5,519 nt of DNA. Source: Deltaproteobacteria bacterium. GTDB lineage: Bacteria; Desulfobacterota; Binatia; UBA9968. The stretch spans positions 1 to 5,519 of the forward strand of contig JAHKKJ010000291.1 in the NCBI GenBank assembly GCA_020027655.1. The letters run 5' to 3'. Position numbers and translations under genes: made by a program. Each line of letters begins with the position of its first letter. Positions within the stretch are counted from its first letter, which is position 1. Under the pieces are notes generated by a model. It had not been told where the DNA came from. It did no database searches and worked only from the letters and a program-made list of their open reading frames with translations. Below, in pieces: positions 1 to 5,435 of the stretch.

Positions 1-160
1 TGAGGCTGTGAAGCATCGGCGGGCTAATGGGCGGCCCACCCGCTGATGCGTCGCGATCCCGATTGATCTTTTCACCCTGGCGCTGCTCGCGGATCTTTCG
101 GTACACTTCCTTTAGCTGCACTTCGGCTTCCTGCTCCGAGATAATCTTGATCCACGGCAT
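1..160 (-). CDS. AhpD-like / carboxymuconolactone decarboxylase family protein, N-terminal part (runs off left edge)
   Basis: On the minus strand an ATG at 160 opens a frame that stays open to the window edge, giving about 53 residues beginning MPWIKIISEQEAEVQLKEVY. It is preceded by a perfect AGGAGG (168-173) with 7 nt spacing. This opening (MPWI, then an acidic helix ending in LKEVYRKI, then a Pro-rich segment reaching a Met-Leu-His-Ser-Leu stretch) is typical of peroxidase-related AhpD/CMD proteins, in which a CxxC redox pair comes later. That catalytic region lies outside the window, so it cannot be seen whether it is CxxC or a Sec variant. It lies 126 nt downstream of the OsmC-family gene on the same strand and may be cotranscribed with it. 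The family call is made on N-terminal resemblance only. Confidence 0.6.
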   Translation of the reverse strand, partial: MPWIKIISEQEAEVQLKEVYRKIREQRQGEKINRDRDASAGGPPISPPMLHSL

Positions 161-222
161 AGGATTTCCTCCTGACCAGTTTTCTGATAACTCAAAATCT
201 CGCCTAAGGCATTTGAAGTTTT

Positions 223-270
223 GGATGAGAAAGAGATCGGAACTCTCTCTGGTCGCTTCGGGCCTCATCC
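223..270. repeat. intergenic inverted repeat between the OsmC-like and AhpD-like genes
   Basis: GGATGAG (223-229) is the exact reverse complement of CTCATCC (264-270). Inside it, AGAGA (232-236) can pair with TCTCT further in. The structure lies in the 126-nt gap between the two minus-strand genes. No T-tract follows on either strand, so it does not look like an intrinsic terminator; it could be an RNA processing or attenuation hairpin, or chance. Confidence 0.3.
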
Positions 271-286
271 CATGAATGGTTTGTGT

Positions 287-802
287 TTAGCTATTCCGTG
301 TGAAGGTTACAACCTTCTGCCCATTCAGGTGAACTTCGGTGGTGATGGGAATTGCCTTGGCGATAGTGTTCTCGACGAAGCAGCGATCGCTTGCGGCGCG
401 CGCCAAAGTCTCCGCATCTGTCGTGGAGATGGGTCCCGTAAGGTTGACCTCATAGATCATATCTTTGAAAACCCGCGCCTCGCGGTCGTTGTGGGCTCGC
501 GCCAACATCTTGATGCTTTCGACCGGCATCGGCTTTTCCTTGAGCACATTGGCGTATTGCATCATGAGGCACGATGCTGCCCCCGTCACGAAATAGCCTA
601 GAGGCGTCGGCCCCAAACCTTTCCCGCCTCGTACTTCAGGCTCGTCGATCAAGAGCTGGAATGATTTTTCCTCCGTCTTATAGACCGCCTCGAAGGTTTT
701 TTTCTCCTGATGGGCAATGTCCACGCGGACCGTGCCAATCTTGGCGCCTTCCTGCCTGCGTGTCTGAGTATTTTCCTTCTCTGTTTTTGTATCTTCCGGC
801 AT
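287..802 (-). CDS. OsmC/Ohr-family protein, cysteine form
   Basis: Minus-strand gene of 171 residues with ATG at 802, a strong AGGAGG (811-816, 8 nt spacing) and a TAA stop. The sequence has the OsmC hallmarks: a PTPLGYF segment (residues 65-71) leading into a helix with the first redox cysteine, Cys78 (GAASCLMMQY), and a second cysteine, Cys141 (ASDRCFVEN), the pair used by OsmC/Ohr proteins for thiol-dependent reduction of organic hydroperoxides. About 35 charged residues precede the fold and no signal peptide is visible, so it should be cytoplasmic. It is a paralogue of the selenoprotein at 2432-2983: Cys78 aligns with the Sec position there, and Cys141 with Cys155. It is transcribed divergently from the GntR gene and shares its control region. 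OsmC family is secure; whether peroxide is the real substrate is not. Confidence 0.85.
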   Translation of the reverse strand: MPEDTKTEKENTQTRRQEGAKIGTVRVDIAHQEKKTFEAVYKTEEKSFQLLIDEPEVRGGKGLGPTPLGYFVTGAASCLMMQYANVLKEKPMPVESIKMLARAHNDREARVFKDMIYEVNLTGPISTTDAETLARAASDRCFVENTIAKAIPITTEVHLNGQKVVTFTRNS

Positions 803-908
803 GGTTATTACCTCCTAATTGAGTTTTTTGGAATGATGCGCATGAGTATCCACCTCGGCACTATGGCGCAAAGTTGACTAACTACTACTAAGTATATAAG
901 TAGTCAAC
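803..908. promoter_or_regulatory. divergent promoter region between the OsmC-like and GntR genes
   Basis: This 106-nt region separates two divergent start codons, so it must contain promoters for both directions. On the plus strand, TTGACT (874-879) and TATAAG (895-900) make a -35/-10 pair with a rather short 15-nt spacer. A start about 6-8 nt after TATAAG would lie at or next to the GntR ATG at 909, giving a leaderless or nearly leaderless message. On the minus strand, the AGGAGG for the OsmC-like gene is at 811-816; only weak -10 candidates (such as CATAGT) are visible upstream. Confidence 0.5.
873..908. promoter_or_regulatory. inverted-repeat operator candidate
   Basis: GTTGACTA (873-880) is exactly mirrored by TAGTCAAC (901-908), with 20 AT-rich bases between. 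A nested ACTACT (881-886)/AGTAGT (899-904) pair sits inside and overlaps the right arm. The repeat covers the predicted plus-strand -35 and -10 and ends on the base before the GntR ATG. GntR regulators commonly bind such dyads in their own promoters, so autoregulation and control of the divergent OsmC-like gene are likely. The 28-bp centre-to-centre distance is longer than a single compact GntR site, so it may be two half-sites or two dimers. Binding is inferred. Confidence 0.5.
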
Positions 909-1652
909 ATGCGTTTAGCCAAAAGGCCTGTTTCTCCCATGCCTCTCTACTTTAAAGTCATGATGGAGATCAGAGAAAATATCCTAACGGGGAATTGGAG
1001 CTCCGATTCTCAGATTCCGGGGGAGTTGGATCTGGCCCAGCGGTTGGGAGTCAGCGTGATTACGATCCGGCAAGCTCTCGGAAAACTGGCTCAAGAGGGC
1101 TACGTGCGGCGCGAAAGGGCCAGGGGGACCTTCGTCCAGTGGACCGGTCCATTAAGGCAATCCATCAACCTGGAAGTGGAAGCCGAGGACCTAGTCGCCG
1201 TTAATCCCGACGGCACGAGCTTTAAACTCCTCGCCTATGGGCTCGTTGAGCCCCCGAAAGAAATCAGCCGGGATCTCCAGATAGAGGCTAACGAAAAAGT
1301 GGCGCGCATAACTCGCATCCGACTGTCCCAAGGGCAACCGCTCGCGTATGTGATTTCCTATGTCCCCTCTCGCATCGGGTCTAAGATCCTAAAAAGAGAT
1401 CTTACGCGGTTACCGCTCAATATCATCGTCGAGAACCTCTTACCGTTCAAAATCACGCAAGTGAAACATACGGTTGCCGCAAGATTGGCGGAGGAGGAGG
1501 TGGCCGATCATCTCGGCGTTCCCGCAGGCTCTCCGGTCCTTTATGTCGAAAGAGATTATCTGCACAAAAAGGAAATGGTTTTGCGATCCGTGGGCTTTTA
1601 TCGCACCGACCTTTTTACCTACGAGCTTACCCTCAAACGCCGGACACGCTAA
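909..1652 (+). CDS. GntR-family transcriptional regulator (HutC/UTRA type)
   Basis: 247 residues, typical for the HutC branch. The N-terminal winged helix-turn-helix spans about residues 12-76: LYFKVMMEIRENILTGNW, then PGELDLAQRLGVS, the recognition helix ITIRQALGKLAQEG, and a wing ending GTFV. Residues about 95-240 fit the UTRA effector-binding domain (alternating strands including LAYVISYVPSRIG and a VLYVERDYL strand near the end). The start at 909 has no Shine-Dalgarno sequence and directly abuts an inverted repeat. An in-frame TAA at 897-899 rules out a longer protein; Met11 at 939 is an alternative start, also without a good ribosome site. It is first in a run with the nitroreductase (36 nt gap) and probably regulates this run and the divergent OsmC-like gene. 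Its ligand is unknown. Confidence 0.9.
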   Translation: MRLAKRPVSPMPLYFKVMMEIRENILTGNWSSDSQIPGELDLAQRLGVSVITIRQALGKLAQEGYVRRERARGTFVQWTGPLRQSINLEVEAEDLVAVNPDGTSFKLLAYGLVEPPKEISRDLQIEANEKVARITRIRLSQGQPLAYVISYVPSRIGSKILKRDLTRLPLNIIVENLLPFKITQVKHTVAARLAEEEVADHLGVPAGSPVLYVERDYLHKKEMVLRSVGFYRTDLFTYELTLKRRTR

Positions 1653-1688
1653 CTGAATGGATCATGCCTTTCTACACTGGAGGATCCT

Positions 1689-2435
1689 ATGATGAACATT
1701 GATGATTTGCAGGAACTGGCCGCTAACCGGAGAAGCATCCGTGGCTACGATAAGACAAGAGATATTCCCGATGAAATGGTTCGAAAGATTCTCGACTGCG
1801 CCCGCTGGGCGCCTTCGGGAGGCAACGGCCAGCCGTGGGAATTCATTGTCATCCGCGACGAAAAAACCCGTTATGAGATCGCCGATCTTTTTCTGAAACA
1901 GCAAGAGCATAAAAAAGAAATGGAGCTGGCCGTCCGCGGCGACGCGAAGATGACCGGTGATGGGTTCCGGCACGCTCCGGTGCATCTTATTGTGTTGGGC
2001 GACCCGAGGGTGAAAGAGACCTATCCGGTCAGAACGATGTTGGATAAGGCCGATTCCCACTTCTACACAGGCCTGGCCAGTGCCACTTTGTTGATTCATC
2101 TGGCCGCGACTTCTCTCGGCCTCGCCTCACAGTATGTCAGCGATGCCAGCTCGCCCTATATGGAAACCATGCTGAAAGTTCTTCTCGGCGTGCCTGAACC
2201 CTTGAAGGTTTACCACCTAATTCCTCTGGGCTACGCGAGCAAACCGATTCCCGCCCGGCCACGGCGCGAACTGGATGAGATGACCCATTATGAACGATAC
2301 GACATGGCGAAGTATAGAGACGACCGGGAGTTTCAAAAGTTCGTCATGACCGCCAGCCGCAGAGGTTACTACGGTAAACGAACCTGGGTGGAGGACGATA
2401 CCAATCAACCAACCGACCCTAAGGAAGCGCCATGA
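1689..2435 (+). CDS. nitroreductase-family flavoprotein
   Basis: 248 residues with the nitroreductase FMN-binding signatures: RRSIRGY (14-20) near the N-terminus, APSGGNGQPWEF (41-52), a helix LATS-like segment around SLGLASQYVSD, and a C-terminal GYASKPIPARPRR loop followed by HYERYDMAKYRDD. Proteins of this family bind FMN and use NAD(P)H to reduce nitro, quinone or other electrophilic compounds. No transmembrane or signal segment is seen, so it is cytoplasmic. GGAGG (1679-1683) lies 5 nt before the ATG at 1689 and 8 nt before a second ATG at 1692, so the protein may start one residue later. The gene ends in a true UGA (2433-2435) that overlaps the next start as ATGA, implying translational coupling to the OsmC selenoprotein. 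The substrate cannot be told from sequence. Confidence 0.88.
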   Translation: MMNIDDLQELAANRRSIRGYDKTRDIPDEMVRKILDCARWAPSGGNGQPWEFIVIRDEKTRYEIADLFLKQQEHKKEMELAVRGDAKMTGDGFRHAPVHLIVLGDPRVKETYPVRTMLDKADSHFYTGLASATLLIHLAATSLGLASQYVSDASSPYMETMLKVLLGVPEPLKVYHLIPLGYASKPIPARPRRELDEMTHYERYDMAKYRDDREFQKFVMTASRRGYYGKRTWVEDDTNQPTDPKEAP

Positions 2436-2983
2436 GCAAGAAACAAGGTAAAGTCGATCTGGCGAAATTTCGCGAGGTTCATCAAGAACAGCGGGAGCAG
2501 GCGAAAAAAGGTCCGGAAGGCCATACCCTCGTTGCCCGCGCCGTCGTCCGGCTGGTTGAGGACCAGCTCAAAGAGGCGAGAGTTGGGGAGTATACGATCC
2601 AATGCGATGAGGCCAAGTCGCGCAAGGGTGGCGGTAAGGCGCCATCGCCACTGCACTACTTTGTCGCCGCGGCGGGATTTTGAATGTTCAGCCAACTGAC
2701 GCGGTACGCGTCGCAACTGGACATTGAGATTGAGGATGCGGAGATGGATATTCGGATGACCTACGACACGCGCGGCAAGTTACTGTTGGCGGATGTCTCT
2801 CCGGCCTGTCGTGAGCTGACCTATGTTTTTAACATTAAGAGCCCGGCGCCATCGGATAAGATACAGGAGTTATTGCAGATGATCGAGAAAGGCTGCCATA
2901 CCATCAACTCGCTGAGAAGTCCGGTGCCTGTGTCGGGGAAACTTGTCCATAACGGGCAAGAGTTCGCCGTTCCTTCAACTTAG
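2432..2983 (+). CDS. OsmC-family selenoprotein (Sec84 encoded by UGA at 2681-2683)
   Basis: Read through the in-frame UGA at 2681-2683, this is a 183-residue OsmC-family protein ending in TAG. PSPLHYFV (71-78) matches PTPLGYFV of the Cys-type paralogue at 287-802. The UGA falls exactly on the first redox cysteine (AAGF-U-MFSQL against GAAS-C-LMMQY), and the second cysteine is kept at Cys155 (EKGCHTI). The part after the UGA has no ribosome site of its own and contains the rest of the OsmC fold, so two separate genes are implausible. A two-part hairpin follows the UGA (separate entry). The start at 2432 overlaps the nitroreductase stop (ATGA), with AAGGA 6 nt upstream. OsmC-like selenoproteins are a known class. 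The likely role is selenol-based reduction of organic hydroperoxides or related electrophiles in the cytoplasm. The alternative, a nonsense-mutated pseudogene, is unlikely given three neighbours with the same pattern. Confidence 0.87.
2683..2725 (+). promoter_or_regulatory. bacterial SECIS-like hairpin of the OsmC selenoprotein gene
   Basis: AATGTTCAG (2683-2691) pairs over 9 positions, one of them G-U, with CTGGACATT (2717-2725). Inside, GACGCG (2698-2703) pairs perfectly with CGCGTC (2707-2712), extended by a T-G wobble, closing a GTA loop. The loop starts with G and lies 20 nt after the UGA. A stable upper stem, a small loop with G in its first positions and a spacing of about 16-37 nt match the bacterial SECIS pattern recognised by SelB. 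This is the strongest structure of the four. Confidence 0.8.
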
Positions 2984-3023
2984 CCCGTTTGCTAGACGGA
3001 TAACCACTAAACAAGGAGGTAAA

Positions 3024-3515
3024 ATGGCAAAGCAACTAAATATGAGCGACCTATTTCCCGAATACGTGGTCCAAACCGTGGATGGCCGGACGCTTAGTCT
3101 CCCGCAGGATCTGTCCGGTGAATACTCGGTACTTATTTTCTACCGCGGCGGCTGGTGACCTTACTGCAATCGGCAGTTAGCCGACTTCCAATCCCACATC
3201 GAGGAGTTCAAGAAAGAGAACGTCGAGATCGTAGCCCTTTCCGTGGATCCACTGGATAAGGCCAGAGAGACTGTGGACAAGTTGCAGCTTACTTTTCCAG
3301 TGGTCTATGGACTTGAAGTGCCCAGCGATGCGGACAAAATAGGCGCCTTTTGGGAAGAGCGGAGAAAAATTATCCATGCCACGAATTTCATTCTGGATTC
3401 GGACAAAAAGGTGGTAGACGCCTCTTATAGCATCGGGCCCATCGGCCGGATCGTCGCCGCCGACGCCCTAAGCCACATTCAGTTCTTTAAAAAAAGAAAA
3501 GCACAGTCAGGATAA
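3024..3515 (+). CDS. cytoplasmic peroxiredoxin/thioredoxin-like selenoprotein (Sec45, UPYC motif, UGA at 3156-3158)
   Basis: ATG at 3024 follows a full AAGGAGGT (3013-3020). Reading through UGA at 3156-3158 gives 163 residues ending in TAA. The order fits an AhpC/TSA-type thioredoxin fold: LFPEYVVQTVDGRTLSLP (10-27), strand YSVLIFYRGGW (34-44), then U45-P-Y-C48, the CxxC-like redox site with Sec replacing the first Cys, then NRQLADFQ, strand VEIVALSVD, and a late strand TNFILDSDKKVVDASY. FYRGxWCPYC is the standard form of this family, so the UGA lies at the nucleophilic position. No signal peptide is present, so it is cytoplasmic. It lies 40 nt after the OsmC selenoprotein gene, probably in the same operon. 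The likely role is thiol-dependent peroxidase or disulfide reductase. Read without Sec, the product would be a useless 44-residue fragment. Confidence 0.88.
3163..3187 (+). promoter_or_regulatory. bacterial SECIS-like hairpin of the peroxiredoxin-like selenoprotein gene
   Basis: TCGGC (3170-3174) pairs with GCCGA (3180-3184) around loop AGTTA, and AA (3168-3169) can add two pairs to TT (3186-3187) across a bulged C. The loop has G in second position and begins 16 nt after the UGA. A competing hairpin, ACTGC (3163-3167) with GCAGT (3173-3177), uses overlapping bases, so only one can form at a time. The first fits the SECIS pattern better. Confidence 0.6.
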
Positions 3516-3690
3516 CCCAAGGCTTGTTCCATTACGGCGAGATTGCTCTTACTCGACTTATAAGCAAGTACGATCTCACGTGACAGCACAGAAGAAAAAC
3601 GGGAAATAATGGATGATCTTGGAACTTAACGAACCCTCTGCGCGTTGATTATAGAGTTGATCATAATTGATTAGAAAGCGAGGAGGACTC
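3516..3690 (+). other. 175-nt intergenic region before the exported selenoprotein genes
   Basis: No gene is seen here. It holds an 8-base palindrome CTTATAAG, with GAGAT and ATCTC as loosely paired flanks, but no T-tract that would make it a terminator. Nearer the next gene, TTGAT occurs three times (3645-3649, 3657-3661, 3667-3671), about one helical turn apart in AT-rich sequence. The size and composition suggest a separate promoter for the exported pair, but no -35/-10 pair with normal spacing stands out. Confidence 0.4.
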
Positions 3691-4281
3691 ATGATTAGCC
3701 GAATTTTCTTAGCGTTAGCCTTGGCACTCGTTATGATCCACCCAGCCGCTTTTGCCCAGGTAGGGCCGAAAGACGGAGCAAACCTGGCGCCAACGGATCT
3801 CGAGCGGATCAAGGTGGGTCAGCCGGCGCCGGATTTCACGCTCGAAAACGTCGACGGAAAACAGGTCTCGCTGTCTGAGTTCCGCGGCAAGAAGAACGTC
3901 GTCTTGGTCTTCTACCGCGGGCAGTGGTGACCCTACTGCGCGCAACAGCTCGGCGAGCTGAAAGGTCTGCTAAATAAACAGGAAAAAGACAAGGTTCAAA
4001 TTCTCACGTTGAGCATCGACAGCCACGATGATTCCAAGAAGTTCATCCAGAAGCTTCAAGAGAAGTTTCCAGGGGACTACGACTTCCCCTTCCTAGAGGA
4101 CAAAAGCCACAAAGTTATCGACCGCTACGGGATTTTAAACCCAGAAAGCAAAGGCTGGCCCCACCCTGCGACATACGTCATCGACACACAGGGAATCGTT
4201 CGCTGGAAATTTGTCGAGGTGAATTACCGAAAGAGACCCTCTAACGAGCAGATACTGGCTGAACTCAAAAAGATTCGCTAG
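3691..4281 (+). CDS. exported thioredoxin/peroxiredoxin-like selenoprotein (Sec80, UPYC motif, UGA at 3928-3930)
   Basis: ATG at 3691 follows AGGAGG (3681-3686) and is chosen over an in-frame ATG at 3667 because it starts directly with a signal peptide: MISR, a hydrophobic core about 5-16, and AFA cleavage after residue 22. Reading through UGA at 3928-3930 gives 196 residues ending in TAG. Mature sequence: KVGQPAPDFTLENVDGKQVSL (41-61), strand NVVLVFYRGQW (69-79), then U80-P-Y-C83, AQQLGELK, strand VQILTLSID, FLEDKSHKVIDRYGI and ATYVIDTQGIVRWKFVEVNY, the usual AhpC/TlpA-type core. Sec replaces the first redox Cys. It is a diverged paralogue of the protein at 3024-3515 but acts outside the cytoplasm. 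It precedes the exported DUF3179 selenoprotein by 93 nt, which suggests a shared location and perhaps electron exchange. The precise role, peroxidase or disulfide reductase, is open. Confidence 0.88.
3929..3967 (+). promoter_or_regulatory. bacterial SECIS-like hairpin of the exported thioredoxin-like selenoprotein gene
   Basis: CAGCTC (3946-3951) pairs perfectly with GAGCTG (3955-3960), closing a GGC loop that begins 21 nt after the UGA. A lower stem GACC (3929-3932)/GGTC (3964-3967) includes part of the UGA, although the internal loop between is lopsided. The stable upper stem, G-first small loop and spacing fit the bacterial SECIS pattern. Confidence 0.72.
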
Positions 4282-4350
4282 CAGCCCGCCATTTAGGCTA
4301 GGCTCGGTGGAGTCGAGATTTCGGGAACTTCCTACTAGGGATTCCTGTTA

Positions 4351-4366
4351 GAACTCTCAGGAGTTC
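4351..4366 (+). promoter_or_regulatory. hairpin overlapping the ribosome binding site of the DUF3179 gene
   Basis: GAACTC (4351-4356) pairs perfectly with GAGTTC (4361-4366) around loop TCAG. The only Shine-Dalgarno candidate, AGGAG (4359-4363), lies partly in the loop and partly in the 3' arm, 11 nt before the ATG at 4375. The hairpin could limit translation initiation or couple it to the upstream gene. The structure is visible; its effect is inferred. Confidence 0.4.
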
Positions 4367-4374
4367 ATCTCCGG

Positions 4375-5412
4375 ATGAAATCTTTCCTAATCCCGCTAAG
4401 CCTCGCCGTCATATTGACGACTATCCCAGCAACAGCGGCTGATCTCCGCCCAGACGAGATTGTCACAGTCCTACCCAAGGACGCCATTCCGGCTATTCTC
4501 AAGCCTAGGTTTGGCGACTCGAAAAGTGCCCCCTGGCTTAGCGGTAGGGACCTGGTCGTGGGGGTCGAGTTCAGCGGCGACAGCCGTGCCTATCCCATCG
4601 CTACTTTGAGCCACCATGAGATCGTCAACGATACGGTGGGAGGTCAACCGATAGCGGTCACCTGGTGACCCCTTTGCTATACGGCCATCGTGTATGACCG
4701 TCGAATCAAAGGTAAGGAGCTGACCTTCGGAGTCTCAGGGAAGCTACATGCTAACTCTCTCATCATGTACGATCATCAGACGGAAAGCCTCTGGAGCCAT
4801 CTGGCAGGCGCGGCTGTAACGGGTCCCTTGAAAGGAGAAAAACTCAAACCGCTTCAGTCCATGCTCACCCGGTGGGATACCTGGAGAAAACTCCACCCTG
4901 TCTCAAAGGTCCTGTCCAGCGGCCGAGAGAGTTTTTTTTCTTCGATGAAGGACCCCTATGAAGCCTACTACCGATCCGCCGACACTGGGATCATTCCTAC
5001 CCGTGTCTCAGACAAAAGGATCTACCCCAAAGAATACGTCCTGGGCCTGGTCCTGAATGAAAAAGCCAAGGCCTATCCATTCTCCGTTTTGAGCCGGCAA
5101 CCTGTGGTTAACGACACTTTTCAAGCCGTGCCTCTACTCGTCGTCTTTGATGCGGAAACGACCACCGGCGTCATTTTTAGAAGAAGTTTGGATGGCAAAA
5201 GCCCTTCTTTCAAACAGGTAACGGGTTCGGAAAAGAAAGGACCGTTCCTAGTGGATGACACCACAAAATCCGTATGGGATGGACTTATTGGCAGAGCCAT
5301 TGAGGGCTCATTCAAAGGAAAAAAACTGGAACCCGTGCCCATGACGCCGTCGTTCTGGTTCGGCTGGGTGGACCACTACCCGAGCACAGAGCTTTATCTC
5401 ATTGAGAAGTGA
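4375..5412 (+). CDS. exported DUF3179-family selenoprotein (Sec98, UPLC motif, UGA at 4666-4668)
   Basis: Reading through UGA at 4666-4668 gives 345 residues ending in a true UGA (5410-5412). Residues 1-22 are a signal peptide (MKSFLIPLSLAVILTT, then ATA/AD cleavage). The rest matches DUF3179: AYPIATLSHHEIVNDTVGG (72-90), AVTW-U98-PLC101, TAIVYDRR, LTFGVSG, MYDHQTESLW and TGPLKGEKLKPL. Family members normally have a YCPLC-type motif, so Sec replaces its first Cys. The protein is internally duplicated: residues about 60-175 resemble about 221-336 (AYPxxxLS, VNDT, SLW/SVW, KGxKL, WxxWxxxxP), but the second copy has FDAETTT in place of the redox motif. The family's function is not known to me; an exported UxxC pair suggests redox catalysis or metal binding. 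AGGAG with an 11-nt spacer precedes the start. It follows another exported selenoprotein, perhaps its partner. Sec-containing DUF3179 is not a class I recall as described. Confidence 0.85.
4671..4712 (+). promoter_or_regulatory. bacterial SECIS-like hairpin of the DUF3179 selenoprotein gene
   Basis: A three-part stem follows the UGA: CCTTTG (4671-4676) with CAAAGG (4707-4712), ACGG (4681-4684) with CCGT (4698-4701), and after a C-A mismatch CAT (4686-4688) with ATG (4694-4696), closing loop CGTGT. G is in the second loop position and the loop begins 20 nt after the UGA, as in the neighbouring elements. All pairs are perfect within each block. Confidence 0.7.
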
Positions 5413-5435
5413 GTTTTTTCAAATAGTAAACAGGT

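Noticed and set aside
221..822. Plus-strand ORFs overlapping the OsmC-like gene
   Set aside because: They are antisense shadows of a well-supported minus-strand gene and carry no recognisable motif or ribosome site.
1662..2716. Minus-strand ORFs across the nitroreductase and OsmC selenoprotein genes
   Set aside because: Their sequences are low in recognisable structure and lie opposite strongly conserved coding sequence.
3540..3585. Terminator or regulatory RNA around the CTTATAAG palindrome
   Set aside because: Pairing of GAGAT with ATCTC leaves uneven bulges, and no T-tract follows on either strand.
2684..4668. Splitting each gene into two ORFs at the UGA, or calling them pseudogenes
   Set aside because: The downstream halves lack their own ribosome sites, stay in the same frame, and complete the conserved fold; four independent single stops at catalytic positions are not plausible decay.
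2432..5412. Recoding of UGA as Trp or Gly throughout the genome
   Set aside because: UGA ends the nitroreductase and DUF3179 genes at the expected family length, UGG is used for Trp, and all four internal UGAs align with Cys rather than with Trp or Gly.
5398..5419. Intrinsic terminator after the DUF3179 gene (CTCA/TGAG followed by six T)
   Set aside because: The stem is only 4 bp with an 8-base loop and includes the stop codon; too weak to call despite the T-tract.
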